Under the pieces are notes generated by a model. That model did no database searches and had not been told where the DNA came from. It saw only the letters and a program-made list of their open reading frames with translations. From NCBI RefSeq assembly GCF_028816455.1, contig NZ_CP118246.1, positions 3,362,501 through 3,426,500 on the forward strand: a stretch of DNA of 64,000 nucleotides. The letters are read 5' to 3'. Positions within the stretch are counted from its first letter, which is position 1. Each line of letters starts with the position of its first letter. Both the position numbers and the translations under genes were made by a program. This document shows positions 50,097 through 60,921 of the stretch, piece by piece. Source of the stretch: Devosia algicola. GTDB lineage: Bacteria; Pseudomonadota; Alphaproteobacteria; Rhizobiales; Devosiaceae.

Positions 50097-51032
50097 TTAC
50101 CAGGCCCAATCGAGCAGCAATGCAAGGGTCAGCGCAATGCCGACCATATGATTGAACTGGAATCGGCTCAGCGTGTTGTCAGGATTTTTGGCGTCAAGGC
50201 TATAAACCTGCCACCCCAGCGTTGCGGCTACCACCAGGCTGGCGAGGAAAAAGAGCACGCCTGCGCCACTCAGCATCGCCGCCGCCAGCCACAATAGCCA
50301 CGTACCGACATAAAAGCCGCCAACGATCTCGCGGGCTTTGGGACCGAAAAGGCGGGCCGTGGATTTCACGCCAATCAGGGCATCGTCCTCAATGTCCTGC
50401 AAGGCGTAGATCGTGTCGTAGCCAATGGTCCACAAGATGCAGCCAAAATAGAGGAGCAACACCGAAACATTCAGTCCCCCGGTTTGCGAACTCCACGCCA
50501 TCAGTGCGCCCCACGAAAAAGCCAGACCCAAAAACAGCTGCGGCCACCAGGTCACCCGCTTCATGAACGGGTAGATCGCGACAAGAACCAGCGAGGCAAA
50601 ACCCAGGAAAATGGTGAAGCCGTTGAACTGGAGAAGAATGATGAAGCCCAATATCGATTGCGCGATCATGAAGCCGATGGCTTGCCTGGTCGTGACCTGT
50701 CCGGAGGGAATCGGTCGCAACCGGGTGCGGGCGACCTTGTCGTCAATATTGCAATCAACAATATCGTTGAAGGTGCAGCCTGCGCCGCGCATGGCGACCG
50801 CGCCACACAGCATCAGAATCGCCGCAATCCAGTCAAAGCCGCGCAATGGATCGGCAATTGCCGCCAGCCCCAGCCCGAAGGCGCAGGGCCAGAACAGCAA
50901 TTGAAACCCTATGGGCCGGTCCCATCGCGCCAGACGCGCATAGGGTTTGAGCCAATCGGGGGCGAATTTATCGACCCAATTGTCGGTTGGGGCATCGGCA
51001 ACGCTGCCGTGTGGCGGTTCACTGGTTTGCAT
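50097..51032 (-). CDS. ubiA: 4-hydroxybenzoate polyprenyltransferase
   Basis: Inner-membrane prenyltransferase that joins a polyprenyl chain to 4-hydroxybenzoate in ubiquinone synthesis. The 311-residue product has about nine helices and two Asp-rich prenyl-diphosphate motifs: NDIVDCNIDDKVARTR (about 112-127) and YDTIYALQDIEDD (about 228-240). The ATG at 51032 suits the family start. It is divergent from rsmE, with 55 bases between starts. Confidence 0.95.
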   Translation of the reverse strand: MQTSEPPHGSVADAPTDNWVDKFAPDWLKPYARLARWDRPIGFQLLFWPCAFGLGLAAIADPLRGFDWIAAILMLCGAVAMRGAGCTFNDIVDCNIDDKVARTRLRPIPSGQVTTRQAIGFMIAQSILGFIILLQFNGFTIFLGFASLVLVAIYPFMKRVTWWPQLFLGLAFSWGALMAWSSQTGGLNVSVLLLYFGCILWTIGYDTIYALQDIEDDALIGVKSTARLFGPKAREIVGGFYVGTWLLWLAAAMLSGAGVLFFLASLVVAATLGWQVYSLDAKNPDNTLSRFQFNHMVGIALTLALLLDWAW

Positions 51033-51087
51033 GGGCCATCCTGTCACGCTATTGAACGGATTGCTAAACCCACAGGCTGACAAGTCA

Positions 51088-51837
51088 ATGCCCCGCACCC
51101 ATGCTTCCTTGCCGCGCCTCCATGTCGATCAGGATTTGGCCCGCGATGGCGCCGTGGCCCTTAATAAGGAGCAATCGCTCTATCTGGCAGCGGTATTGCG
51201 CAAACGAATCGGCGATCAGGTGGTGTTGTTCAACGGTCGCGATGGCGCATGGCTGGCCCAGTTGACCAGCGACGCGAAAAAATCCGTGGTGCTGGGCCTT
51301 TTGGAACAGGTGGCGGGGCAAACCAGGCCGTCCGATCTCTGGTATGGTTTTGCCCCGCTGAAAAGCGAGCGTCTCGATTATGTGATCCAGAAGGCGACTG
51401 AAATGGGGGCCGGTACCATTCAGCCGGTTGTGACTCAGTTTACCCAGATTTCCCGACTCAAGCATGAACGATTGGTCGCCAACGCCATTGAAGCAGCAGA
51501 ACAATGCGAAGTGTTGAGTGTGCCACGGGTCAAGCGCGAGATTGGCCTATCCCAATTGCTGGAAAATTGGCAGGTCGAGCAGGGTGACCGACTGTTGATC
51601 CTCGCTGATGAAACTACCGCTTCGGCCTCACCGGTTGACAGGCTTGCCACAATGACAGGGCGCCCTGTCGGAATATTGATCGGCCCAGAGGGCGGATTTT
51701 CCGACGATGAATTGACAAATCTGCGCGCACAACCCTTTGTAATATCAATCAGTCTGGGTCCCAGAATCTTGCGGGCCGATACCGCTGCCGTGGCCGCATT
51801 GGCGTTGATTCAGGCAATCATCGGCGATTGGCGATAA
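51088..51837 (+). CDS. rsmE: 16S rRNA (uracil1498-N3)-methyltransferase
   Basis: SPOUT-class methyltransferase for U1498. The 249-residue product has an N-terminal PUA-like domain and a trefoil-knot SAM site with ILIGPEGGFSDDEL (about 195-208) and LGPRILRADTAAVAAL (about 222-237). The ATG at 51088 was preferred over the upstream open frame, which is ubiA antisense. gshA follows 74 bases downstream. Confidence 0.95.
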   Translation: MPRTHASLPRLHVDQDLARDGAVALNKEQSLYLAAVLRKRIGDQVVLFNGRDGAWLAQLTSDAKKSVVLGLLEQVAGQTRPSDLWYGFAPLKSERLDYVIQKATEMGAGTIQPVVTQFTQISRLKHERLVANAIEAAEQCEVLSVPRVKREIGLSQLLENWQVEQGDRLLILADETTASASPVDRLATMTGRPVGILIGPEGGFSDDELTNLRAQPFVISISLGPRILRADTAAVAALALIQAIIGDWR

Positions 51838-51911
51838 AAGGCGATTGATTTCGGCTTCCACCTCGCTATGTTCCCGCCAACCTTTATGCCGAATTTTTAC
51901 ACGAGGACCGC

Positions 51912-53282
51912 ATGGCCGGCGCCGACATTTTTTCGCCCCCCATTGAAACGCGGGCCGACCTGATCGATGCCATGGCGCGCGGCGCCAAGCCGCGGGCCGA
52001 CTGGCGCATTGGCACCGAGCACGAAAAGCATGTGTTCCACACCGATCCGCTCCGTCCCGTTGCCTATGCCGGCTCGCAAGGTATCAAGGCACTGCTTGAG
52101 GGCATCGAAAAGGAAACCGGTTGGGTGCCGTTCTATGACGGCGACAATATAATCGGGTTGCGCAATCACGAGATTGCGGGGGGCATATCGCTCGAACCCG
52201 GCGGTCAGTTCGAACTGTCAGGCGCCCTGCAGGAGAATTTGCACGGCACTGCCGAGGAAATGGCCGAACATATGCGCGTGGCCAGGAAGGTTGCGGCGCC
52301 GCTGGATATCCACTTTCTGGGATTGGGGGTTACGCCATTCTGGTCTGTGGCCGAAATTCCGGCGATGCCTAAATCGCGCTATGGGATCATGAAGCCCTAT
52401 ATGGAAAAGGTCGGCACGCTCGGCACATCAATGATGTTCCGCTCCTGCACCATCCAGACCAATCTCGATTTCGCCTCTGAAGCCGATATGGTCAAAAAAC
52501 TGCGCGTCTCGGTTGCCTTGCAGCCGATTGCCACGGCGCTATTTGCCAATTCACCCTTCGTTGATGGCAAGGAAAGTGGCTATCTAAGCTATCGCTCCCA
52601 CATCTGGCTCAATACCGACGACCAGCGCACCGGCATGTTGCCGTTCGCCTTCGATGAGGGTTTTGGTTTTGAGCAATATGCCGACTATGCGCTTGACGTA
52701 CCAATGTATTTCGTCATTCGCGATGGGCAATATGTCAATGTCGCAGGCGAAAGCTTCCGCGAGTTTCTGGCGGGTCGACTCCCCCAGTTGCCGGGCGAAA
52801 AACCCACGGTCAAGGACTGGGAAGACCATTTGTCAACAATTTTCCCCGAAGTGCGCCTCAAGCAGTTCCTGGAAATGCGCGGCGCTGACATGGGCGACGA
52901 AAAATCAGTCACCGCTCTGTCTGCCTTCTGGGTTGGTCTGCTCTACGACGATATTGCGCTTGAAGCAGCGTGGGAACTGGTCAAGGACTGGTCACTCGAC
53001 GATCACGACATGTTCCGTCGCGAAGTGCCGCGTCAGGGCCTGATGACCCCCTACGACCGAACCAATGTCTATGATATCGCTGCCCAGGCTGTCGGCATCG
53101 CCGAGGCGGGCCTGGTGCGTCGCGGTGTGCTCAATGCCAAGGGGCAGGATGAGACCGTTCATCTGGCATCACTCGAGGAAACGATTTCGCAGGCCAAGTC
53201 ACCGGCCAAACGCTGGCTCGATCTCTACCACACAAAATGGGGCGGCGACCTGGCGCCGATTTTCGAGGCCGCCGAACTTTAG
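51912..53282 (+). CDS. gshA: Glutamate--cysteine ligase, GCS2 (plant-type) family
   Basis: First, rate-limiting step of glutathione synthesis. The 456-residue protein has the family hallmark WRIGTEHEKHVF (about 32-43), EPGGQFELSGA, and the Mg/ATP-binding SMMFRSCTIQTNLDF region (about 172-186). This plant-type form is the usual one in alphaproteobacteria. It is preceded by ACACGAGGACC and converges on the ABC transporter genes with one base between stops. rsmE-gshA is a common gene pair in this order of bacteria. Confidence 0.95.
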   Translation: MAGADIFSPPIETRADLIDAMARGAKPRADWRIGTEHEKHVFHTDPLRPVAYAGSQGIKALLEGIEKETGWVPFYDGDNIIGLRNHEIAGGISLEPGGQFELSGALQENLHGTAEEMAEHMRVARKVAAPLDIHFLGLGVTPFWSVAEIPAMPKSRYGIMKPYMEKVGTLGTSMMFRSCTIQTNLDFASEADMVKKLRVSVALQPIATALFANSPFVDGKESGYLSYRSHIWLNTDDQRTGMLPFAFDEGFGFEQYADYALDVPMYFVIRDGQYVNVAGESFREFLAGRLPQLPGEKPTVKDWEDHLSTIFPEVRLKQFLEMRGADMGDEKSVTALSAFWVGLLYDDIALEAAWELVKDWSLDDHDMFRREVPRQGLMTPYDRTNVYDIAAQAVGIAEAGLVRRGVLNAKGQDETVHLASLEETISQAKSPAKRWLDLYHTKWGGDLAPIFEAAEL

Positions 53283-53283
53283 C

Positions 53284-54045
53284 CTATTTTGTTTGTGCCT
53301 GAACAACCCGACGACCGGCCCAAACGCCGAGCCCAATCAGCGCCAATGCCAGCACGATGCCCAAACCAGCGGCTGAACTGACGATTTCGCCGCGAAACAT
53401 CGCCCTTACGCCGTCGACAATATGTTTGAAGGGATTGATGTCGGACAGGATCTGCAACCATCGTGGCGCCAGCGACATGGGCAGCAATATGCCCGAGAGA
53501 AGCAGCACAGGTAACGACACCATATTGACCAGCGGGGCGAAGGCATCTTCGCTTTTCATTGCCAGTCCAGCCGAATAGCTGAAATAGGAAAAAGCCGCAC
53601 CCAGCAGCGCTATCAGCAATACGCCCGCAACCGCCGCCAATACCGGCACGCGCAGGCCAAACAGCAGGGCGCAGACGATCAGCACGACAGCCTGCACCAC
53701 CAGCACTACAACATCGCGCATCACCCTTCCTGTGATCAGTGCCGAGCGATTGGCGGGACTCGCCAGTTCGCGCTCGATTACCCCTGAGCGCCATTCGGCG
53801 ATGATGCCAAAACCGACAAATGCCCCGCCAAAAATGCCCAGTTGAACCAGAAGTCCCGGCACGAAAATGGTCCATGCGTCACCCGGCGGAAAGCCGGGCG
53901 CACTGGCGAGCGGTACCAGCAGGGGACCGAACAGCGTCAGATAAAGGATGGGCTGCAACAATCCGATGACAACCCACATGGGCTGGCGGAGCGACAGGCG
54001 CATGGCGCGGCTAAAAATAATCCAGCTATCAGCAAAAAAACGCAC
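53284..54045 (-). CDS. ABC-2 type transporter permease
   Basis: A 253-residue membrane protein with about six helices typical of ABC-2 exporters (IFVPGLLVQLGIFGGAFVGFG; LPVLLLSGILLPMSLAPRWLQ; NPFKHIVDGVRAMFRGE), the daunorubicin-resistance DrrB-like group. With the ATPase encoded 12 bases upstream it should form a small-molecule exporter. The substrate is not readable. It is co-transcribed with the ATPase and probably repressed by the divergent MarR regulator. Confidence 0.88.
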   Translation of the reverse strand: MRFFADSWIIFSRAMRLSLRQPMWVVIGLLQPILYLTLFGPLLVPLASAPGFPPGDAWTIFVPGLLVQLGIFGGAFVGFGIIAEWRSGVIERELASPANRSALITGRVMRDVVVLVVQAVVLIVCALLFGLRVPVLAAVAGVLLIALLGAAFSYFSYSAGLAMKSEDAFAPLVNMVSLPVLLLSGILLPMSLAPRWLQILSDINPFKHIVDGVRAMFRGEIVSSAAGLGIVLALALIGLGVWAGRRVVQAQTK

Positions 54046-54057
54046 TTTACTCTTCTC

Positions 54058-55036
54058 CTAGTCCCGTAGCGACCGGCCGGTCAGCGTCAAAAACACATCT
54101 TCCAGACTTGGTCGGTTTACCTCGACGCCCATTGCCGTGATGTCAGCCTTGTTGCATTCCGACAGGATCATCGGCAGTGCGACGCCGCCATTGGGCACGT
54201 GAAACCGAACCACATGCCCCTCTGTTACCGGCTCGTCTGCATCTGCCATCAATCCCACGACACCAGCTGCCTCGATCGCATCCTCATGGCTGCGCAATGT
54301 CAGCGTCACGGTATCGCCCGAAACCTTTTGCTTGAGTTCGCTCGGCGTGCCTTCGGCGACGATCTCGCCCTGATCGAGGACAAGGATCCGGTCCGACAGT
54401 GAATCCGCCTCATCCATGTAGTGGGTGGTAAGAAATATTGTCGTACCCATCTCGTCGCGCAATTTTCGGATATGAGTCCACAAATTGGCACGGCTTTGAG
54501 GGTCCAATCCGGTGGAGGGCTCGTCCAGAAACACGAGCCTTGGGCTGATGGATCAGGCCCATGACAATATCGAGACGCCGCCGCTGACCACCCGACAATG
54601 ACCCACAGGTGCGCTCCCATACATCGGGCAGATCGAGATCCTGCAACAGTTTGCGCGCCCGGGCCGTGGCGGTTACCCGATCAATGCCGTAAAGCCGGGC
54701 ATGGCTGATAATCTCTTCGCCGGCGCGTGCTTCGTTGGCCGTCGATCCGGCCTGGCTTACATAACCAATGGCCCGACGAACCCCGACAGGGTCGCGACGT
54801 AACTCGCAACCGCAAACCCTGGCGCTCCCACCAGTTGGTTCGAGCAAGGTGCACAACATTTTCAATGTCGTGGTCTTGCCTGCGCCATTTGGGCCCAAAA
54901 ATCCGACGATCTCGCCGGCGTGAACCTTCAGATCGACGCCTCGCACCGCCTCGACGCGCGAACGACGGCCGCCAAAGGTCCGCGTTAGCCCTTTGGCTTC
55001 AATAATTGCTGGCGCTTCGCGCGATTGTGATAACAT
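54058..55036 (-). CDS. ABC transporter ATP-binding protein (DrrA-like), one frameshift
   Basis: ATPase of the exporter. Walker A is GPNGAGKTTTLK (about 44-55), the signature LSGGQRRRLDI (about 147), and Walker B KLVFLDEPSTGLDP once the break is resolved. A DrrA-type C-terminal extension follows (KQKVSGDTVTLTLRSHEDA). The break is GAGCCT at 54535-54540; one base fewer gives IHQPKLVFLDEP and about 325 residues. The ATG at 55036 faces the MarR gene across 40 bases. Confidence 0.92.
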
Positions 55037-55051
55037 TGTGTTCGACCTGAT

Positions 55052-55076
55052 AAGAATATTAAGTTAAAAGTATCTT
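55052..55076. promoter_or_regulatory. AT-rich imperfect palindrome, putative MarR operator
   Basis: AAGAATATT and AAGTATCTT flank a seven-base AAGTTAA core; seven of nine positions are symmetric. It fills the 40-base gap between the divergent exporter and MarR starts and ends at the MarR ATG, which has no ribosome site. Autorepression together with exporter control is inferred. Confidence 0.55.
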
Positions 55077-55688
55077 ATGAATAAAGATAATCAATCGTCA
55101 AGAGAAAATCAGACGGACTCCGTCGCCTCCAGCTATCCCGGGCGATTGGGCGCCGCCGCCCGGGCCAGCCAGATCGCTGTGGACAGGTTTGATGACTGCT
55201 TTTCCCGTTTTCTGGGCATCAATCGCACCGACGCGCGTTGTCTCGACATTATCGACGCGAACACACGGGTTACCGCGGGCCAGCTAGCCGAATATAGCGG
55301 CCTGACCACGGGTGCCGTAACCGTCGTGATCGATCGGTTGGAAAGCGCCGGCTATGTGGCACGCGCGCGCGATCCCCACGACCGACGAAAAGTGTGGGTA
55401 GCGCCGACCAAATTCGCCAAGGATCTGGCAGATCGGATTTTTAGCCACTATCAGCGCTTTGAGCCCATGTTTAAGGGACGATACAAGCCCGAGGAAATGG
55501 CTGCTATCATCGATTTTCTTGAGATGCAGGCGCACGTCAATCACGAAACGAGCAAATTGCTGGATCAGCATGTCCAGCCAGAACCCGTGCCGCCGCAGGC
55601 CCGGCTTGTCGAGGCGAGGGCGTTCCAGCGGTCGGTTAAATCAAACTTCAAGGCAATCATTCAGCGTCTGGACGACCCGCCGGTTTGA
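55077..55688 (+). CDS. MarR-family transcriptional regulator
   Basis: A 203-residue winged-helix regulator. Its HTH is in VTAGQLAEYSGLTTGAVTVVIDRLESAGYV (about 61-90) and the wing motif RARDPHDRRKVWV (about 92-104). A longer than usual C-terminal region (about 150-203) is predicted helical. The ATG at 55077 directly follows the operator, so translation may be leaderless or weak. It is divergently paired with the ABC exporter, a common arrangement for ligand-relieved efflux control. Confidence 0.88.
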   Translation: MNKDNQSSRENQTDSVASSYPGRLGAAARASQIAVDRFDDCFSRFLGINRTDARCLDIIDANTRVTAGQLAEYSGLTTGAVTVVIDRLESAGYVARARDPHDRRKVWVAPTKFAKDLADRIFSHYQRFEPMFKGRYKPEEMAAIIDFLEMQAHVNHETSKLLDQHVQPEPVPPQARLVEARAFQRSVKSNFKAIIQRLDDPPV

Positions 55689-55698
55689 CCGGAAAATT

Positions 55699-56590
55699 TT
55701 ACTCCGCCGCCTCCACACTTGGACTGGCACTATCCAGATTCCCCATGGACTGCACAATGTGATTGGCCAGTGCGTCATAAATACCGCCATAGGCGTGGCT
55801 GCCGCGCATCAGCGCGATTTGCGCATCGGCCAGACGCGGTAGGCCGAAATCGTCGGCAATCACCTTCATGCCCGGTTGAATGGCGCTTTCAGGCAAAAAG
55901 CCCACTGCAAGATCAGACAGCACCGCGCTCGAAATGGCCGTGGCGTTGGATGAGGTATAGGCGATCCGATAATCCTTGCCGACGCGATTGAGCGCTTCGA
56001 TCGCATCATGGCGCCAGATGCAGCAGGCTCGGGCCGCCTGCCAGTGGCAAGGGATCGGTGGCCATTGCCTGCCCACCATGCGAGGCCACCCAGAACATGC
56101 GCTCGGTACGGAACAATTCGCCAAAATTCTGCTCGGTGCCTTGCGTGAATACGATCAGATCGTGCCGTCCCGACCGCATGCCTGCCAGCAAATGTTCCGA
56201 GGCAACGCAGGACACATCCACCGCAATGCGTGGATGGGTGCGCTGAAAGCTCGACAGGATCACCGGCAGCAGGCGCACGGCATAATCGTCCGGCACGCCG
56301 AACCGGATGCTGCCGGCCAGGTCGCGGTCGGAAAAATGGTCGGCAATTTCGGCATTGATTCGCAGCATGCGGCGCGCCTTGGCATAAAGCACGTCGCCTT
56401 GCTGGGTCAGGCTGACGCTGCGCCCGTCGCGCGACAGTAGCGGCTGGCCGATCCGCTCTTCGAGCCGCTTGATCTGCATCGACACAGCCGACTGGGTCTT
56501 GTTCACCCGGCGTGCCGCCTCGGTGAAACTGCCGCAATCGGCGATCGCGCAAAAGCTTTGCAATTGATCAAGATCCAGCGGTGCCGCCAT
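55699..56590 (-). CDS. LysR-family transcriptional regulator, one frameshift
   Basis: N-terminal HTH MAAPLDLDQLQSFCAIADCGSFTEAARRVNKTQSAVSMQIKRLEE (about 1-45), a linker helix, then a periplasmic-binding-like effector domain. The frame breaks at AGGCTC 56025-56030; one base fewer gives LPLAGGPSCCIWRHDAIEAL and about 296 residues. The ATG at 56590 follows GAGGAC. It is divergent from the DUF1127 gene with about 150 bases between starts, which suggests it regulates that gene. Confidence 0.88.
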
Positions 56591-56741
56591 GTCAGTCCTC
56601 ATCACAAAAATTGATGCTAAAGATAAAATCTATTTGTTCGACTAATGGATGTCCAGAGGATAGTTTTGATTTCAGCGGCAACCAGCATCGGTGTCGCCAC
56701 CCGCCGGCCTCCCTCCGGCACCAACCAAATTGGAGACTATC

Positions 56742-56999
56742 ATGACTATCTCGCTCTCGGGCGAGCGGTCCGTTGCGGTCGCACACTCGTCCGGTTTTGC
56801 CGCAGCTGTTCGCCGCTATTTTGCCAATATCCGCGCCAACAACAGGCGTGTCAAAGCACTGAGAACGTTGCTCGAATATGATGAATCGCGACTCGATGAC
56901 CTTGGCATTTGCCGCCAGGACATTCATGAGGCACTCGCGCGTCGCAGCGTTTCAGGTCATTTTCTGGCGTTCAAACGGTCGGAGCGCGCCGCGCGCTAG
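56742..56999 (+). CDS. DUF1127 (YjiS-like) small protein
   Basis: An 85-residue basic protein. The C-terminal half carries the family pattern LRTLLEYDESRLDDLGICRQDIHEAL (about 46-71). Short DUF1127 proteins in alphaproteobacteria have been linked to RNA turnover and to phosphate and carbon metabolism; longer ones such as this are less understood. GGAG lies seven bases before the ATG. It is divergent from a LysR regulator and followed by two hairpins, the second a terminator. Confidence 0.85.
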   Translation: MTISLSGERSVAVAHSSGFAAAVRRYFANIRANNRRVKALRTLLEYDESRLDDLGICRQDIHEALARRSVSGHFLAFKRSERAAR

Positions 57000-57010
57000 C
57001 CTCACTAATT

Positions 57011-57030
57011 CCCTGCGCCGCCGCGCAGGG
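57011..57030. other. GC-rich hairpin after the DUF1127 gene
   Basis: Perfect stem CCCTGCGC / GCGCAGGG with loop CGCC, 12 bases after the stop and without a T run. Confidence 0.55.
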
Positions 57031-57110
57031 GCCCAGTTGGCATGAATGTCGTTGATAGCGAGCCTTGTGCCATCCCGGTCGGTATCATGCCGACCAGTTT
57101 CCTGATGACT

Positions 57111-57153
57111 GGACCGGTCCGCGTTCAAATTGAACCAGCGCCGGTCCTTTTTT
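57111..57153 (+). terminator. Rho-independent terminator with nested stem
   Basis: Outer stem GGACCGG / CCGGTCC encloses an inner GTTCAA-a-TTGAAC stem and is followed by TTTTTT. It would stop transcription from the DUF1127 side before the opposing PilZ gene. Confidence 0.8.
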
Positions 57154-57398
57154 CAGATATACTCGACGCCGATCTCGTTTTCGCGCTTCCAGATGATCTT
57201 GCACTCAAGACGCTGACCATCCCCCATCATCAACCGGAATCGATCCGGCACACCGATCACGCTCGCGACCTTGAGCAGGCAGCCCGTGTCAGACATGTTG
57301 CGAATAGTGCAATCGAGTGTCGATTTGTTGTCATTGAAAACGATCTTGCCCCCTTTGAGGGTGCGGTGCCGCTCGGTAGTGCGGTTATTGTCCGTCAT
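57153..57398 (-). CDS. PilZ-domain protein
   Basis: An 81-residue single-domain protein. A basic RHRTLKGG segment (about 10-17) and NMSDTGCLL (about 34-42) match the RxxxR and (D/N)xSxxG c-di-GMP-binding elements, though the first is relaxed. Single PilZ domains act as small c-di-GMP receptors. Whether this one binds the nucleotide is uncertain. It lies 12 bases downstream of the IalB gene and may be co-transcribed. Confidence 0.8.
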   Translation of the reverse strand: MTDNNRTTERHRTLKGGKIVFNDNKSTLDCTIRNMSDTGCLLKVASVIGVPDRFRLMMGDGQRLECKIIWKRENEIGVEYI

Positions 57399-57410
57399 CG
57401 GTCGGTCTCT

Positions 57411-57911
57411 TTATGGCAGTTCCTTGAATCCGTCGCTGAACCCCTTGAGCGACACGGGAATGCCAATGCCTTCCTCGGGGGTCTTGAACACCACGAAAAT
57501 CGCATTGGTGCCCTTGGAAAGTGTGTCGATCATGGCATCGTCGAGCAAAACTTCGGCGACACAGCCATTGGGCAGGCAGCGCACAAACGCCACTCGTCCC
57601 ATGTCCTTGCCATCAATATTAAGGCCCAATCCATTGGGCAGCAAAACGCCAAGTGGCGCCAGCACCCTCAGTAATCGGGCCTTTTTATCTGCGGTTTTCA
57701 GCACAATCACCGAAAGCCCGACATTGGGCTGATCCTCGGCTGTAACATTCTGGATGATGGCGCATTGCTCAAAGCTGGCGCCGGGTGGCGTATCGCAGCT
57801 CATTTGCCAATCGCCATACTGGGCCTTGACCAATCCTTGTGCCATTGGTGCCCCGGCAATGGCTGTAAACAGCCCCGCCACCAACCCAGCACGCAACAAA
57901 AACTGCTTCAC
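57411..57911 (-). CDS. Invasion-associated locus B (IalB) family protein
   Basis: A 166-residue exported protein: signal peptide about 1-24 (cleavage near PMAQG), then YGDWQMSCDTPPGA, the IalB-family opening with the first conserved Cys, further Cys in QCAII and FVRCLPNGCV that likely pair, and the terminal FKTPEEGIGIPVSLKGF. The name comes from a Bartonella virulence locus, but homologues are widespread in free-living alphaproteobacteria, with unknown biochemical function. Confidence 0.9.
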   Translation of the reverse strand: MKQFLLRAGLVAGLFTAIAGAPMAQGLVKAQYGDWQMSCDTPPGASFEQCAIIQNVTAEDQPNVGLSVIVLKTADKKARLLRVLAPLGVLLPNGLGLNIDGKDMGRVAFVRCLPNGCVAEVLLDDAMIDTLSKGTNAIFVVFKTPEEGIGIPVSLKGFSDGFKELP

Positions 57912-58238
57912 TTGCCCACCACTCCCGACGAATCGTTTGTTCGCTCGCTCTGCGAACTATTTCCGACAGGCGTCGCCCAGTGTCAACTTTTGCCCCGGAA
58001 CAAGGCAATTTATGCTATGCAAACTGTGGCCAGCGTGGGGCAGCACTTTGGCCATGGCGATGCAATTTGACGCATGAGCCTGAGGTGCTTGTCGGAATGG
58101 ACTCGGTTTGCCGGATGTGATTTAGGTCAAATCAGAGTTTTGTGCTCCGAATTTGAGTCGGGGCGGCGCACGCTATGTTGCGTCGTTCCGAAAATCCGGC
58201 GGCATCTTGGTGATTGCAGTTTACTAGGGGGTTATAGG
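57912..58238. promoter_or_regulatory. Divergent control region of ialB and the cytochrome oxidase operon
   Basis: A 327-base intergenic region. It contains the perfect inverted repeat TGATTT-aggtc-AAATCA at 58118-58134, about 105 bases before the coxB start, whose size suits a dimeric regulator. It is not a canonical FNR/FixK box. An AGGGGG ribosome site precedes the GTG start of coxB. No ORF here is convincing. Confidence 0.5.
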
Positions 58239-59151
58239 GTGACCGGACAGTTTTTGAAGCGTTTGGGAGCTGTTACGGCCACCGCGCTGGCCTTGTCGCC
58301 GGCAATGGCGCTGGCCGATGAATGGGTTGCGGGCCATCCCGTGGACGGCCAATGGCATTTCCAGCGGTCAGTGACCCCGATAATGGACGCAATCACCAGT
58401 TTCCACGACGGCGTATTGATGTGGACTGTCTCGCTGATCGTCCTGCTGGTGCTGGCATTGCTGATCATCGTCATGGTGCGGTTCAATTCCAAGGCGAACC
58501 CCGTACCCTCCAAAACCACCCACAATACGGCCCTTGAGATCGCCTGGACCGTCCTGCCGGTACTGGTACTGTTCATTATTGCTGTTCCCTCCTTTGGTGT
58601 CTTGACCGATCAGTTGACCATTCCTGACGGGGTCCGCAAATATCTGGGCGGCGACATTCTGTTCGGTCAGGTTGAAGTGCCTGCCGCGGCCTTGACCATC
58701 AAGGCCACTGGCCAGCAATGGTACTGGAACTATGACTATGTCGATGATGACATCTCGTTTGACAGCAACATCATGGGCGACGCCGAGCGTGAAGAGAAAA
58801 AACCCGGCCAGCCGCGTCTGCTGGCGGTCGACAATGAACTCGTCGTGCCCGTTGATACCACCGTACGGATGCAGATCACGTCTGACCCCAGCGGCGTGAT
58901 CCACGCATTCGCCGTGCCCTCGTTCGGAATCAAGATCGATGCCGTGCCGGGGCGCCTGAACGAGACCTGGTTCAATGCCCGCGAAACCGGCATTTTTTAT
59001 GGCCAATGTTCCGGGCCTGTGCGGCAAGGATCATGCCTTCATGCCGATTGCGGTGCGGGTGGTGACCAAGGACGAATACAAGACCTGGATGGCGGCGTAC
59101 AAGGCGGGCGACTATGACAGCGCCACCGCTACGCTTGCCGCGGTTCAGTAA
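58239..59151 (+). CDS. coxB: Cytochrome c oxidase subunit II, one frameshift
   Basis: Carries the CuA centre that takes electrons from cytochrome c. It has a signal peptide (about 1-26), two membrane helices (about 60-80 and 100-120), the aromatic electron-entry patch GQQWYWNYDY and CuA ligands in IHAFAVPSFG and GQCSxLCGKDHAFM. The break is GGGCCT at 59013-59018; one C fewer gives QCSGLCGKDHAFMPIAV and a stop at 59149-59151, about 303 residues. The GTG at 58239 with AGGGGG upstream gives the family N terminus. coxA follows 22 bases later. Confidence 0.95.
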
Positions 59152-59173
59152 CGAAGAATAGGGGATAGCAGCA

Positions 59174-60874
<1,701 letters not shown>

Positions 60875-60921
60875 CGCCAGTACAAAACAGGGAAGCCGCG
60901 TCCGCGCGGCCTCCTGCAAAT

